A stretch of DNA of 64,000 bases from Acidicapsa ligni (GCF_025685655.1 NZ_JAGSYG010000003.1:496001-560000), one strand, 5' to 3'; counted from the stretch's first letter, positions 7,719 to 16,428 are shown. Notes: generated by a model from the letters alone, not told the origin. Numbers and translations are program-made.

Positions 7719-10373
7719 ATGCCCCAGATACCTTTATCCACATACCGTCTGCAGTTGTATGCGGGCTTCACCTTTGAGGATGCAGCAGGCGTAGCCGATT
7801 ATATTGAGGCACTGGGCATCTCGCATGTGTACTGTTCGCCGTATCTCCAGGCAGTCTCTGGCAGTACACATGGGTATGACGTGGTGGATCACCAGCGACC
7901 GAATGAAGAGCTTGGCGGCGAAGAAGGACATAGCCTGTTCTGCCAGCGGTTGAAAGATCTCGGCCTTGGCCAGGTGCTGGACATCGTGCCTAATCACATG
8001 GCGCTCGGAGAACAGAACCGCTACTGGTGGGACGTCATCGAGAATGGTCCGTCGAGCCGGTATGCAACATGGTTCGATATCGATTGGCACTCCGCTGAGG
8101 TGAAGCTGCAGAACAAAGTGTTAATCCCTGTATTGGACGACCAGTATGGACGTGTCCTGAGTTCTGGCCGCATCAGGATGGAGTACACCGGCGAGCGCTT
8201 CCAGATACGCTATGTCGACAATCTCTTTCCTGTCGCGCCGAGATCTCTATCGAGCTTACTTACCAGGGCCGCGGAGTATGCGCACAATGACACGCTTCAC
8301 TTCATTGCCGCCAGCTTTTTAGCGTTGCCATCTCCTGACTCCATCGATCGGGGAGCCGCAAGCGCAAGACACCGCGACAAAACCGTAATCTACGGATTGT
8401 TGAAGCAGCTCTGCGAAAAACAGCCAGAGGTACAGGCTGCAATCTCACGCGGCGTTGATGAGTTGAATCATGAAATCGACGCATTGGATGACGTGCTGAA
8501 TCAGCAGAGCTATCGACTGGCCTATTGGCCCACTGCCGATCAGGAATTGGGCTATCGTCGATTCTTCGACGTAAATACTCTCATCGGGTTGCGCATGGAG
8601 AGAGAGCACGTCTTCGAGGCAACACATTGCAGAATCTTGAAGTGGCTTGAAGACGGCACATTGGATGGCGTGCGTATCGATCATCCCGATGGTTTACGCG
8701 ATCCCCTGCAATACTTTGAACGCTTGAGAAAACGTGCGCCAGATGCATGGATCATAGGCGAGAAGATTCTTGAGCCGGGAGAGTTTCTCCGCGAGAGCTG
8801 GCCGATTCAGGGAACCAGCGGCTATGACTTCATGAACGTGTGCAATCGCCTCATTGTTCATGGCGAGGGCCTGATCGAGCTGACAAAGACCTACAGCGAA
8901 TTCACAAATGAGCCGATCGACTTTGCGGAATTATCGCACCAGAAAAAGCAAATGGTAGAGCAGGAAGCTCTGGGCAGCGACATTAACCGCCTGGCCAGTC
9001 TGTTTGTGGAGATATGCGAGAACAACCGCGACCGCCGCGATTACACGCGTGCCGAGATTCGACGTGCGCTTCGTGAGGTAGCTTCGTTCTTCCCTGTCTA
9101 TCGCACCTACGTAGTCGCAGATCGCGACCGCATCGTAGATGAGGATCACGCGAATATCGAGAAAGCAATCGCTTTAGCCAAAGACCGAAGACAGGATTTA
9201 GATGCAGGACTCTTTGACTTCATCGCGGATGTATTGACATTGCGCGTACGAGGAAAAGTGGAAAGCGAATTTCTAATGCGTTTCCAGCAATTCACCTCAA
9301 CGGTGATGGCCAAGGGTGTTGAGGACACCGCGTTTTACTGCTTCAATCGAATGATCGGTTTGAATGAAGTAGGCAACGATCCAGGCTGCGATGGCATTTC
9401 CGTTGCGGAGTTTCACGACTATTCCGCGAAGATGCAGGCAACCCATCCATTGACGATGACAACGCTCTCCACGCACGATACAAAGCGTGCCGACGATGTG
9501 AGAGCACGGCTCGCGACCATCACTGAAATTCCCGGACGATGGAGAGCTGTTCTGAATCGATGGTCGCGCATGAACGCACAGTTTCGCACTGCAAACTTTC
9601 CTGATCGAAACACGGAGTGCTTTCTATATCAGACCTTGATCGGCGCGTGGCCAGTTACAAAAGATCGCCTGACGGCCTACATGGAAAAGGCAACACGCGA
9701 AGCCAAACAACAAACCGGTTGGACGCAGCAGAACAAGGAATTTGAAGAGGCATTGCGAAACTTCATCGAACGCATTCTTGAGTCGCCTGAATTCATCGCA
9801 GAGTTGGAAGCGTTCGTCGGCCGAGTACTGCAAGCAGGGCGCATCAACAGTCTTGTGCAGACGCTGGTAAAGTTCACAGCGCCAGGAGTGCCGGACACGT
9901 ATCAGGGCAGCGAGCTATGGGATCTTAGCCTCGTCGATCCAGACAATCGCAGACCTGTCGATTACGAAACGCGCCGAACAATATTGAACGATCTGAAAAA
10001 AGGGATGCTCGCAGAAGAGATCATGCGCGAGATCGATAGAGGAGTGCCGAAGATGTGGGTGACTCACAAAGCTCTGTCTCTTCGCCGTCAACATCCAGAG
10101 TGGTTTGGCGCGGACGCAGGCTATACGCCCCTGCTCGCAGAAGGCCTGAAACGCGAACATGTTGTGGCTTATCTTCGCGGATCTCACGTGGTCACAATAG
10201 TTCCTCGCTGGACTTTAAAACTCGGCGATAGCTGGGCATCGACGACATTGAATTTGCCGCAAGGCAATTGGAAAAACGCGCTCACTGGCGATGTAATCAA
10301 GGGTGGCCGGTTGCGAGTGCAAACGCTATTGCAGCACTTTCCAGTTGCGTTGCTTACACGGGAGACGGAGTAG
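7719..10373 (+). CDS. treY: Maltooligosyl trehalose synthase TreY
   Basis: 884-residue GH13_26 enzyme that isomerises the reducing-end alpha-1,4 bond of maltodextrins to the alpha,alpha-1,1 bond, giving maltooligosyl trehalose. It opens with the family pattern STYRLQLYAGFTFEDA and HVYCSPYLQA. The nucleophile is Asp321 (GVRIDHPDGLRDP), the acid Glu348 (IIGEKILEPGE), and the transition-state Asp lies in STHDTKRADDVR. Characteristic late motifs KGVEDTAFYCFNR and TAPGVPDTYQGSELWDLSLVDPDN are present. Its stop lies 2 bp before the treZ ATG, so translation of the two is probably coupled. It starts 27 bp after the TM-helix gene. Confidence 0.97.
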   Translation: MPQIPLSTYRLQLYAGFTFEDAAGVADYIEALGISHVYCSPYLQAVSGSTHGYDVVDHQRPNEELGGEEGHSLFCQRLKDLGLGQVLDIVPNHMALGEQNRYWWDVIENGPSSRYATWFDIDWHSAEVKLQNKVLIPVLDDQYGRVLSSGRIRMEYTGERFQIRYVDNLFPVAPRSLSSLLTRAAEYAHNDTLHFIAASFLALPSPDSIDRGAASARHRDKTVIYGLLKQLCEKQPEVQAAISRGVDELNHEIDALDDVLNQQSYRLAYWPTADQELGYRRFFDVNTLIGLRMEREHVFEATHCRILKWLEDGTLDGVRIDHPDGLRDPLQYFERLRKRAPDAWIIGEKILEPGEFLRESWPIQGTSGYDFMNVCNRLIVHGEGLIELTKTYSEFTNEPIDFAELSHQKKQMVEQEALGSDINRLASLFVEICENNRDRRDYTRAEIRRALREVASFFPVYRTYVVADRDRIVDEDHANIEKAIALAKDRRQDLDAGLFDFIADVLTLRVRGKVESEFLMRFQQFTSTVMAKGVEDTAFYCFNRMIGLNEVGNDPGCDGISVAEFHDYSAKMQATHPLTMTTLSTHDTKRADDVRARLATITEIPGRWRAVLNRWSRMNAQFRTANFPDRNTECFLYQTLIGAWPVTKDRLTAYMEKATREAKQQTGWTQQNKEFEEALRNFIERILESPEFIAELEAFVGRVLQAGRINSLVQTLVKFTAPGVPDTYQGSELWDLSLVDPDNRRPVDYETRRTILNDLKKGMLAEEIMREIDRGVPKMWVTHKALSLRRQHPEWFGADAGYTPLLAEGLKREHVVAYLRGSHVVTIVPRWTLKLGDSWASTTLNLPQGNWKNALTGDVIKGGRLRVQTLLQHFPVALLTRETE

Positions 10374-10375
10374 CC

Positions 10376-12121
10376 ATGCACCGATTCGAGATTTGGGCTC
10401 CACGCGCGAAGAAGCTGGCAGTGAGAGTGAATAGCGCCACATTACCGATGTATGGCCCCGACGAACGAGGCTGGTGGCGGCTCGATATACCGGAAGCCAC
10501 AGCCGGGTCTGATTATGGCTATCAGATCGACGATGATTCGAAGCTCTATCCCGATCCGCGTTCTCTCAGTCAGCCCAATGGAGTACATGGCCTGTCACGT
10601 GTATATGATCAGCAGGCATTTGTCTGGGGCGATGCAAACTTCAGCGCCCCACCGTTGGCCAGCGGCGTGATCTATGAGTTGCACATCGGTACTTTTACAC
10701 CGGAAGGCACCTTGGATAGCGCGATCAGCAAACTGGACTATCTCGTAGACCTCGGCGTGACACATGTAGAGCTGATGCCGGTTGCATCTTTCGCAGGAGA
10801 CCGCGGATGGGGCTACGATGGCGTCGCGTTGTTTGCCGTACATGAAGCCTATGGCGGACCGGATGCTCTAAAGCGGTTTGTCGATGCGGCGCATGGAAAA
10901 GGCCTGTCCCTGCTGCTTGATGTTGTCTATAACCACTTCGGTCCGGTTGGAAATTACACGGGAAAGTTTGGCCCTTATCTTGTGGAGGCCCATCAGACTC
11001 CGTGGGGCGGTGCGGTGAACTTTGAAGACTCCGGTGCGGATCAGGTACGAAGATTCTTCTGCGATAACGCGCTGATGTGGATGCGTGATTTTCACATCGA
11101 TGGGCTACGGCTGGATGCGGTGCATGGATTCGTTGATCGTTCGGCCATTCATTTTCTTGAGCAGCTTTCGATTGAAGTCGAGGCATTGGAAACGACCCTT
11201 GCGCGCCGCCTTGTACTGATTGCAGAGAGCGACCTGAACGACCCGCGAGTGATCACTCCCCGCGAAGCAAATGGTCTTGGGATGGATGCGCAATGGAACG
11301 ATGATTTTCATCATGCACTGTTCGCGGCACTCAATCCCGAGGAGGCAGATGGATACTATGCAGACTTTGGCGAGCTGAGCCAACTGGCAAAAACTCTCGA
11401 ACGAAATTTTGTTTACGACGGAATCTATTCCAAGTTTCGTGATCGTGTTCACGGGCGGCCTGCGGGAAATCTATCGCAGCATCGGTTTGTAGGATTCATT
11501 CAAAATCATGATCAGGTCGGAAATCGCGCGATCGGTGACAGACTGCAGGAAGTCGTCGGTTTCGACCGCGCCAAAATTGCTGCGGCCCTGGTGTTGCTCG
11601 GTCCATTTGTGCCGCTGTTGTTTCAAGGCGAGGAATGGGCTGCTTCCTCGCCATTTCAATACTTCGCCGACCACGATGATCCAGAGATGGCCAGGCTTGT
11701 TTCTGAGGGACGCAAGAGAGAGTTCGCCTCGTTTGGCTGGGAGCCGAGTTTGATTCCCGATCCCGAGAAGCGGGAGACGTTTGAGCGCTCAAAGCTGAAG
11801 TGGGACGAAGTGAACAACGGCCAGCACGAAGAGATGCTGACCTGGTATCGCGAGTTAATCCGGCTGCGGCGAACCACGCCATCCCTGAATCACGGCGAGC
11901 CGGGACATACACACATCAGCCATAACCAAAGCGAGGATCAACGCGAGATGTGGTTATCCATGTCCCGTGGCGAGGTGACTGTGCAATGCAACCTGGGCAA
12001 TGACAGGCAGCTCATCGCAATGCCGAAGGGCAAACGGCTCATCCTCAGTTCGCATAAGGATGTGACAGTGACGGATGGAGAAATGACTCTCCCCGCCAAC
12101 TCGGTGGCAATTTTTCTTTAG
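10376..12121 (+). CDS. treZ: Maltooligosyl trehalose trehalohydrolase TreZ
   Basis: 581-residue GH13_10 enzyme that hydrolyses the bond next to the trehalosyl end of maltooligosyl trehalose and frees trehalose. The N-terminal CBM48-like domain begins FEIWAPRAKKLAVRV. The nucleophile is Asp247 (DGLRLDAVHGF), the acid Glu284 (LIAESDLNDPR), and the third carboxylate lies in FIQNHDQVGNRA. The ATG at 10376 is preferred over an in-frame upstream start near 10268, because the extension would overlap treY by about 100 bp and precede the conserved family N-terminus. The gene starts 2 bp after treY and is the last of the cluster; a convergent gene follows. Confidence 0.96.
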   Translation: MHRFEIWAPRAKKLAVRVNSATLPMYGPDERGWWRLDIPEATAGSDYGYQIDDDSKLYPDPRSLSQPNGVHGLSRVYDQQAFVWGDANFSAPPLASGVIYELHIGTFTPEGTLDSAISKLDYLVDLGVTHVELMPVASFAGDRGWGYDGVALFAVHEAYGGPDALKRFVDAAHGKGLSLLLDVVYNHFGPVGNYTGKFGPYLVEAHQTPWGGAVNFEDSGADQVRRFFCDNALMWMRDFHIDGLRLDAVHGFVDRSAIHFLEQLSIEVEALETTLARRLVLIAESDLNDPRVITPREANGLGMDAQWNDDFHHALFAALNPEEADGYYADFGELSQLAKTLERNFVYDGIYSKFRDRVHGRPAGNLSQHRFVGFIQNHDQVGNRAIGDRLQEVVGFDRAKIAAALVLLGPFVPLLFQGEEWAASSPFQYFADHDDPEMARLVSEGRKREFASFGWEPSLIPDPEKRETFERSKLKWDEVNNGQHEEMLTWYRELIRLRRTTPSLNHGEPGHTHISHNQSEDQREMWLSMSRGEVTVQCNLGNDRQLIAMPKGKRLILSSHKDVTVTDGEMTLPANSVAIFL

Positions 12122-12155
12122 CTGTTGCCGGTCTTCAGATTTATGGACTTCAGAC

Positions 12156-12779
12156 TTATGCCGTCGCAGCGGCCTGCTTACCCATGCGCCTGCCGCGCAG
12201 GTATTTCCAGACGCCGTATCCAATTCCAGCCGTTAACAGGCTGCAATACGTCCATAGGATGGGCGCCGTCCATCCCGCCAGTGTTTTCTCCCACAGCCGC
12301 ACCACGTACCGGCCATAGGTAAATCCAAGCCATGCCAGCAGCCCGTACCGCGCCGTTCGGCCAAGACCGTAACTCGCCAGAAACCGCAAGCGCGGCACTT
12401 TCAACGCTCCAGCCGCCAGCAGAAAAGGCGTCAGCGGAATCGGCGGCGGCAAAAAAGCGGCCAGCCCCACTGAAAGACTGCCATGTCGCTCAACCCACTC
12501 GACCAGCTTATGTAAAAACCGCTCCGGCACACGCTTTTCCAACATCACTTCGCCGCCCTTGCGGCCGGTGCTCCAGGTGAAATACCCTCCCACCAGCGAT
12601 CCAGCCAAAGCACTTGCCGTCAGTAGAATCGCCATCGACAGTGACGTGCCTCTGTGAGCCGTCAGCAGCAACAGCAGTAAATCCGTGCTCCCCGGCAAGG
12701 GCAGCGGGATCACGGAAGAATCAAGGATGGCCACTGCAAAGAGCCCCAGAGCCCCCAGGCTCACCAGCCAGTGGAGCAT
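12156..12779 (-). CDS. VTT-domain (DedA/SNARE-associated-like) inner-membrane protein
   Basis: 207 residues, all-helical membrane protein with about five hydrophobic segments. The region SSVIPLPLPGSTDLLLLLL plus the later FLPPPIPLTPFLLAAGALKV is the re-entrant-loop pattern of the VTT fold (DedA/YqaA type), which is linked to lipid flipping and envelope homeostasis. I chose the ATG at 12779 because GGAGGG lies 9 bp upstream on the minus strand and the hydrophobic N-terminus (MLHWLVSLGALG) begins there; in-frame ATGs up to 12860 lack a ribosome site. It is convergent with treZ. Substrate unknown. Confidence 0.75.
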   Translation of the reverse strand: MLHWLVSLGALGLFAVAILDSSVIPLPLPGSTDLLLLLLTAHRGTSLSMAILLTASALAGSLVGGYFTWSTGRKGGEVMLEKRVPERFLHKLVEWVERHGSLSVGLAAFLPPPIPLTPFLLAAGALKVPRLRFLASYGLGRTARYGLLAWLGFTYGRYVVRLWEKTLAGWTAPILWTYCSLLTAGIGYGVWKYLRGRRMGKQAAATA

Positions 12780-12918
12780 GGAGTGTTTCCCTCCAGCAGC
12801 AGCGGCTCGCAGGCCTGTAGGGGCTTTGGCGCGTTTCATGGATTGCAGAAATGCCATCATCGTGGTTTAGATGCACCTCAGCCTCAGATACGCGGATTTC
12901 TCATTGCAATTTCTATCC

Positions 12919-12977
12919 GTGGCAAACATTTCTGTTTCGTGGCAAACATTTCTGTTTCATGGCAAACATCCCTGTTT
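12919..12977. repeat. Tandem repeat, three copies of a 20-bp unit
   Basis: The unit gtggcaaacatttctgtttc occurs at 12919-12938 and 12939-12958 without change, and again at 12959-12977 with four differences. The array fills the gap between the VTT gene and the divergent mlaE. It is a direct repeat without spacers, so it is not CRISPR. Nothing else is recognised in the roughly 300-bp gap 12780-13080. Confidence 0.9.
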
Positions 12978-13080
12978 TTAGTTCTGATACGCTATCCTGA
13001 CCATAAGCGGTAAAGGCCCAGACGCGAATAGTCAACCTGGGCAGCCAGCACAAAATCCGGCACCCGATCGAGCACACGCC

Positions 13081-13863
13081 ATGCCCATAGATCCTCTCGA
13101 CGTCATCGCCAAGCGCATGCTCCTTGCCGTGCAGGATTACACCCTTTTCTGCTCGCAGGCTGTCGCCAATCTCTTCCGCCGTCCGCACTACTGGAGCGAC
13201 GTTCTCGCCCAGTGCGACCTCATCGGCGTCGGTTCCCTTCCGATCGTGGTTCTCACCGGCTTCTTTACCGGAGGCGTTCTAGCCCTTCAGTCTGCCGCCT
13301 CGCTGGCTCAGTTCGGAGCGCAGGCCTACACTGGCCGATTCGTCTCGCTGTCCATGATCCGCGAACTCGCGCCCGTTCTTACCGGCCTGATGGTCTCCGG
13401 ACGCAATGCCAGCGGCATGGCTTCGGAACTCGGCTCCATGGTCGTGACGGAACAGATAGACGCCATGCGCGCGCTCGGGACAGACCCCATGAAGAAGCTG
13501 GTTTCTCCCCGCGTACTGGCCACGGTGATCATGCTCTTCCTGCTCACTATCGTCTCCGACACCGTGGGCACCGCTGGCGGAGCATTCGTTTCCGTCTTCA
13601 TGAGCGCACAAAACGGGACACAGTATTTCACCTCCGCTTACCAGGCGCTTGTTTATTCCGACATCGCACAGGGCCTCACCAAGCCTCTTTTCTTTGGCTT
13701 TATCATCTCCACCATCGGCTGTTTCTTTGGCATGAAAACCTCGGGCGGAACCCAGGGCGTTGGCCGCTCCACCACGCAGGCCGTCGTAGCATCTTCGGTC
13801 CTCATCATCTTCTCCGACTTCATCCTCAGCCGCGTTATGCTTTGGATCTTCCCCGGTTTTTAA
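13081..13863 (+). CDS. mlaE: MlaE-family lipid ABC transporter permease
   Basis: 260-residue integral membrane permease of the Mla/MCE-type phospholipid transporter in the inner membrane. It carries the MlaE signature EQIDAMRALGTDPMKKLVSPRV, preceded by GRNASGMASELGSM, and has about five hydrophobic segments including the C-terminal VVASSVLIIFSDFILSRVMLW. The length is typical (about 255-265). The ATPase gene mlaF follows after 92 bp that consist almost wholly of an octamer repeat. No mlaD-type MCE substrate-binding gene is nearby, so that subunit must be elsewhere. The ATG at 13081 has only a weak upstream ribosome site. Confidence 0.92.
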   Translation: MPIDPLDVIAKRMLLAVQDYTLFCSQAVANLFRRPHYWSDVLAQCDLIGVGSLPIVVLTGFFTGGVLALQSAASLAQFGAQAYTGRFVSLSMIRELAPVLTGLMVSGRNASGMASELGSMVVTEQIDAMRALGTDPMKKLVSPRVLATVIMLFLLTIVSDTVGTAGGAFVSVFMSAQNGTQYFTSAYQALVYSDIAQGLTKPLFFGFIISTIGCFFGMKTSGGTQGVGRSTTQAVVASSVLIIFSDFILSRVMLWIFPGF

Positions 13864-13870
13864 TTTCCGC

Positions 13871-13957
13871 GAATCAATGAATCATGAATCAGCGAATCAA
13901 TAAATCAATAAATCAATAAATCAATGAATCAATGAATCAATGAATCGATGAATCGAT
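13871..13957. repeat. Octamer tandem array spanning the mlaF start codon
   Basis: Eleven consecutive units close to (g/a)aatcaat fill 13871-13957: gaatcaat, a 7-bp gaatcat, gaatcagc, gaatcaat, three aaatcaat, two gaatcaat and two gaatcgat. The last two bases of the array are the AT of the mlaF ATG (13956-13958). Earlier units create other ATG triplets; the one at 13948 opens a three-codon reading frame whose TGA (13957-13959) overlaps the mlaF ATG as ATGA. There is no Shine-Dalgarno-like sequence in the array. The unit length is not a multiple of three. Confidence 0.9.
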
Positions 13958-14804
13958 GAGTACGCATCCCCAACCCGGAGCCCACTGCGAGCCTGCCGCG
14001 ACGCCTGATAGCGCCGCGCTCTCTGTCATCGTTTTTGAAAATGTGACCATCAGCTTCGGTGGCGAACCTGTCCTCGACAACGTAAGCTTCAGCGTTGCGC
14101 CTGCTGAAACCCGCATCCTCCTGGGCCCTGCCGGTGCGGGGAAAAGCGTTATCCTCAAGCTCGCCAACGGCCTCCTGCGTCCCGACTCGGGCCGCATCTA
14201 TCTCTTCGGCCAGGAAATCTCCTCCATGCCGGAGCATCAGCTCCTTGCACTGCGCACCTGCACCGGCATGGTCTTTCAGGAGGGTGCTCTCTTTGACTCT
14301 CTTACTGTTCGCGATAACGTCGGTTATCAGCTCATGGAGCGTCATCTCCCTGTGGATGAAGTCGATCGCCGTGTTCGGGAAGCATTGCGCTTCGTTGAGT
14401 TAGAGCACACCTACGATATGCTTCCGGCAAGCCTCTCCGGCGGCATGCGCAGACGCGTCGCCATTGCCCGCGCCATCATCGATCAGCCTCAGTTCCTACT
14501 CTACGACTCGCCTACTGGCGGCCTCGACCCCGTAACCTCGACCACGATCGACGAACTGGTCATCAAGCAGCGCGACTTCTTCAAGACACCCTCAATCCTC
14601 GTTACGCATCGCCTGCAGGATGCCTTTACCCTGGCTACGCATCGCTTTTCCACCAGCCAAAACAAGATGGTTCCACTGCCCGAGGGTGAGACTAATGCCG
14701 AGACTACATTTCTCGTGCTGCACCAGAGCAAGGTAGTCTTCGACGGCACGACGGAACAACTCGTTTCCAGCCAGGATCCATTCCTTAAAGAGTTTCTTGC
14801 CTAA
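13956..14804 (+). CDS. mlaF: MlaF-like ABC transporter ATP-binding protein
   Basis: 282-residue ATPase that would energise lipid movement through MlaE. Walker A is LLGPAGAGKS (57-64), the Q-loop is in MVFQEGALFDSLTVRDNV, the signature is LSGGMRRRVAIARA, and Walker B is QFLLYDSPTGGLDP. The residue after the Walker B Asp, usually the catalytic Glu, is Ser185 here. The H-loop His is present (ILVTHRLQDA). About 25 residues (His/Pro/Ala-rich) precede the first core strand VIVFENVTI. The ATG at 13956 lies within an octamer repeat and lacks a visible ribosome site. It follows mlaE on the same strand. Confidence 0.88.
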   Translation: MSTHPQPGAHCEPAATPDSAALSVIVFENVTISFGGEPVLDNVSFSVAPAETRILLGPAGAGKSVILKLANGLLRPDSGRIYLFGQEISSMPEHQLLALRTCTGMVFQEGALFDSLTVRDNVGYQLMERHLPVDEVDRRVREALRFVELEHTYDMLPASLSGGMRRRVAIARAIIDQPQFLLYDSPTGGLDPVTSTTIDELVIKQRDFFKTPSILVTHRLQDAFTLATHRFSTSQNKMVPLPEGETNAETTFLVLHQSKVVFDGTTEQLVSSQDPFLKEFLA

Positions 14805-14812
14805 ACGCAAAA

Positions 14813-14839
14813 CAGCATCCCCAGGTAACAGGGATGCTG
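14813..14839 (-). terminator. Hairpin terminator for the SYLF gene
   Basis: The arms cagcatccc (14813-14821) and gggatgctg (14831-14839) pair over 9 bp with a 9-base loop. Read on the minus strand the stem is followed by TTTTGCGTTT, which suits intrinsic termination of the SYLF gene that ends at 14887. On the plus strand no T-run follows, though the hairpin may also help end mlaF, whose stop is at 14804. Confidence 0.65.
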
Positions 14840-14886
14840 ATTGCATGAAAGATTTGGCTTAAAGAAGTATGCTTACTTTGCTTTTC

Positions 14887-15585
14887 TTACTTTGCCTCTC
14901 TGGCACGGCCCCTGTGGAACATCTCATTCACGGTACGAACGAAGTGTTCTGAGGAAGCTGGCGTCGGTACGGCACCGCTCAGGACGGTCCGGTATGGAAT
15001 GTCTTTGCCGTAGTATCGGGCAGTGTCCTTGCCATTCTGGTTTACTACGTCACCGGTAAGATCGATTCCTGCAAACAATCCCTTGCTGCGCGAATACGTC
15101 AGGAACTCGGCATTCGCCAACTCTGTCGTCGACGCCTGTGAGTTACGTCCCACTGGACCTGCTGCAACGGCGGCATCGCCACCCAGCTTGACCTTATCTT
15201 TCAACAGGTCATCCAAGCTGCGATGACTTACACCAATCAGCACCAAATCTGTCGACTGCCCACCGGCCTGCAGGCCAAAGCTTGCTCCTGTGAGTTGAAT
15301 GAAAACAGGTGCGCTCCATCCATGCCCGGTGCGGCATGTAGCGACGCCCTGGCCATACTGAGCACCAATCAGAAACGCGCCTTTTTTGAATCCAGGCACA
15401 ACCGCAATGCACTCGGCCCTGGACGCGATATCCAGAGGAACGCCCTTGTCTGGAGTAGCCATCAACTCGTGCAATACAGCATGGGCGGCATCGATACGAT
15501 CTGCTAACTTGGCGCCCTCATCTTCAGCAAAAGAAACACTGGTCAGCAAAAGCGAAAACGCAAGAGCCATCACGATCTTTTTCAT
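14887..15585 (-). CDS. Secreted SYLF-domain lipid-binding protein (Ysc84 type)
   Basis: 232 residues with a signal peptide (MKKIVMALAFSLLLTSVSFA, cut before EDEG). The mature part matches the SYLF/Ysc84 fold: an N-terminal helix with RIDAAHAVLHELM, then IASRAECIAVVPGFKKGAFLIGAQYGQGVA, the glycine-rich GASFGLQAGGQSTDLVL, and the closing SRSKGLFAGIDLTGDVV. SYLF domains bind phosphoinositides in eukaryotes; in bacteria the role is unclear, probably periplasmic or outer-membrane lipid binding. The ATG at 15585 is preceded by GGAG on the minus strand and begins exactly at the signal peptide; upstream in-frame starts would spoil it. It is convergent with mlaF. Confidence 0.87.
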   Translation of the reverse strand: MKKIVMALAFSLLLTSVSFAEDEGAKLADRIDAAHAVLHELMATPDKGVPLDIASRAECIAVVPGFKKGAFLIGAQYGQGVATCRTGHGWSAPVFIQLTGASFGLQAGGQSTDLVLIGVSHRSLDDLLKDKVKLGGDAAVAAGPVGRNSQASTTELANAEFLTYSRSKGLFAGIDLTGDVVNQNGKDTARYYGKDIPYRTVLSGAVPTPASSEHFVRTVNEMFHRGRAREAK

Positions 15586-15725
15586 GAAATTCTCCATTCT
15601 TGACGTAGACATGGGCACTTTTGAACACATCTAAATGCCTCATGGTTCTTAGGTCTCAGTAACTTTGAATCTCAAATCAACGATGCGGTTGTTCCTGCAG
15701 CGTGAATATTCAATCGCACGCACAG

Positions 15726-15768
15726 ATTCAGCCACGAGGCTCACCTGGTATGAACATCGTGGCTGAAT
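15726..15768. repeat. 12-bp inverted repeat with 19-base loop
   Basis: The arms attcagccacga (15726-15737) and tcgtggctgaat (15757-15768) are perfectly complementary. TTTT follows on the plus strand, but no plus-strand gene ends here. It lies between the stop of the 15811-16428 gene and the start of the SYLF gene, both minus strand, so it may end transcription from the former or be a regulatory hairpin. The loop is large for a classic terminator. Confidence 0.5.
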
Positions 15769-15810
15769 TTTTACTGCTGTGCTGGTTCTGCGGCTGACTT
15801 TAAGGAACGA

Positions 15811-16428
15811 CTAAAGCGCTACGTCAAACGTGAACTTTGAAGTAGTCGCATTCGCCGGCAGATTTTCAATTCCATCCAACTGCAATGTCGAGCGATAGAC
15901 AGGACCGTGCTCCCCTGGATAAGAGGCGCCTACAGCCGAAACTCCATAAGCAATGATCAAACCGGTTTCGCCGTTTGAATCCGCCGGTAAGGTCCATGAA
16001 TAAGGAATCGCGAGTGTGCAGCTCGCCAAGCCGCCGCCTATCGCTTTGCCGGTTCCATAAGCGGTCTCAAGACCTCCATTGACTGTTCCGTTATCAAGGT
16101 CAATTAACCCGCCAAGCAGATTGACCGAGCAGTGATATACGGTTCCCTTGGGAAAGAGCGAACCCAGTTTAATGAGGAGTGTTACTTCAACCGTGCCGGT
16201 TGTGGGCGACACGGAATTTGCTTTTACCGCGTTACTACTTACCTGAAGCCCCGAGGAATTGATCTGATCATGCTGGGCATCGTAGGAAAAACTTAACCCG
16301 CCGCCTGACACCCTCGTGGATGCAACCGGGTTGTTGATGGAACGAGCCGCGTTGCTTTGCTGTGCATTTGCGACACCAACTGATGCCACACAGAGAACTG
16401 CTGCAACAACCGCAGGGAAAAAACGCAT
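15811..16428 (-). CDS. Secreted protein of unknown function
   Basis: 205 residues. A clear signal peptide (MRFFPAVVAAVLCVASVGVANA, cleavage before QQS) leads into a Ser/Gly/Thr-rich, beta-type mature region with only two cysteines (YHCSVNLLGG and LASCTLAI) that could form a disulfide. I recognise no family. Upstream on the minus strand, before the ATG at 16428, is TTGGAGGCTCACC, which provides a good ribosome site. The 295-bp gap on its 5' side (16429-16723) is shared with the divergent acyl-CoA dehydrogenase and holds no other visible gene. Confidence 0.75.
   Translation of the reverse strand: MRFFPAVVAAVLCVASVGVANAQQSNAARSINNPVASTRVSGGGLSFSYDAQHDQINSSGLQVSSNAVKANSVSPTTGTVEVTLLIKLGSLFPKGTVYHCSVNLLGGLIDLDNGTVNGGLETAYGTGKAIGGGLASCTLAIPYSWTLPADSNGETGLIIAYGVSAVGASYPGEHGPVYRSTLQLDGIENLPANATTSKFTFDVAL

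Noticed and set aside
12919..12977. Possible CRISPR repeats
   Set aside because: Units are directly adjacent without spacers and only three in number; no cas gene is near.
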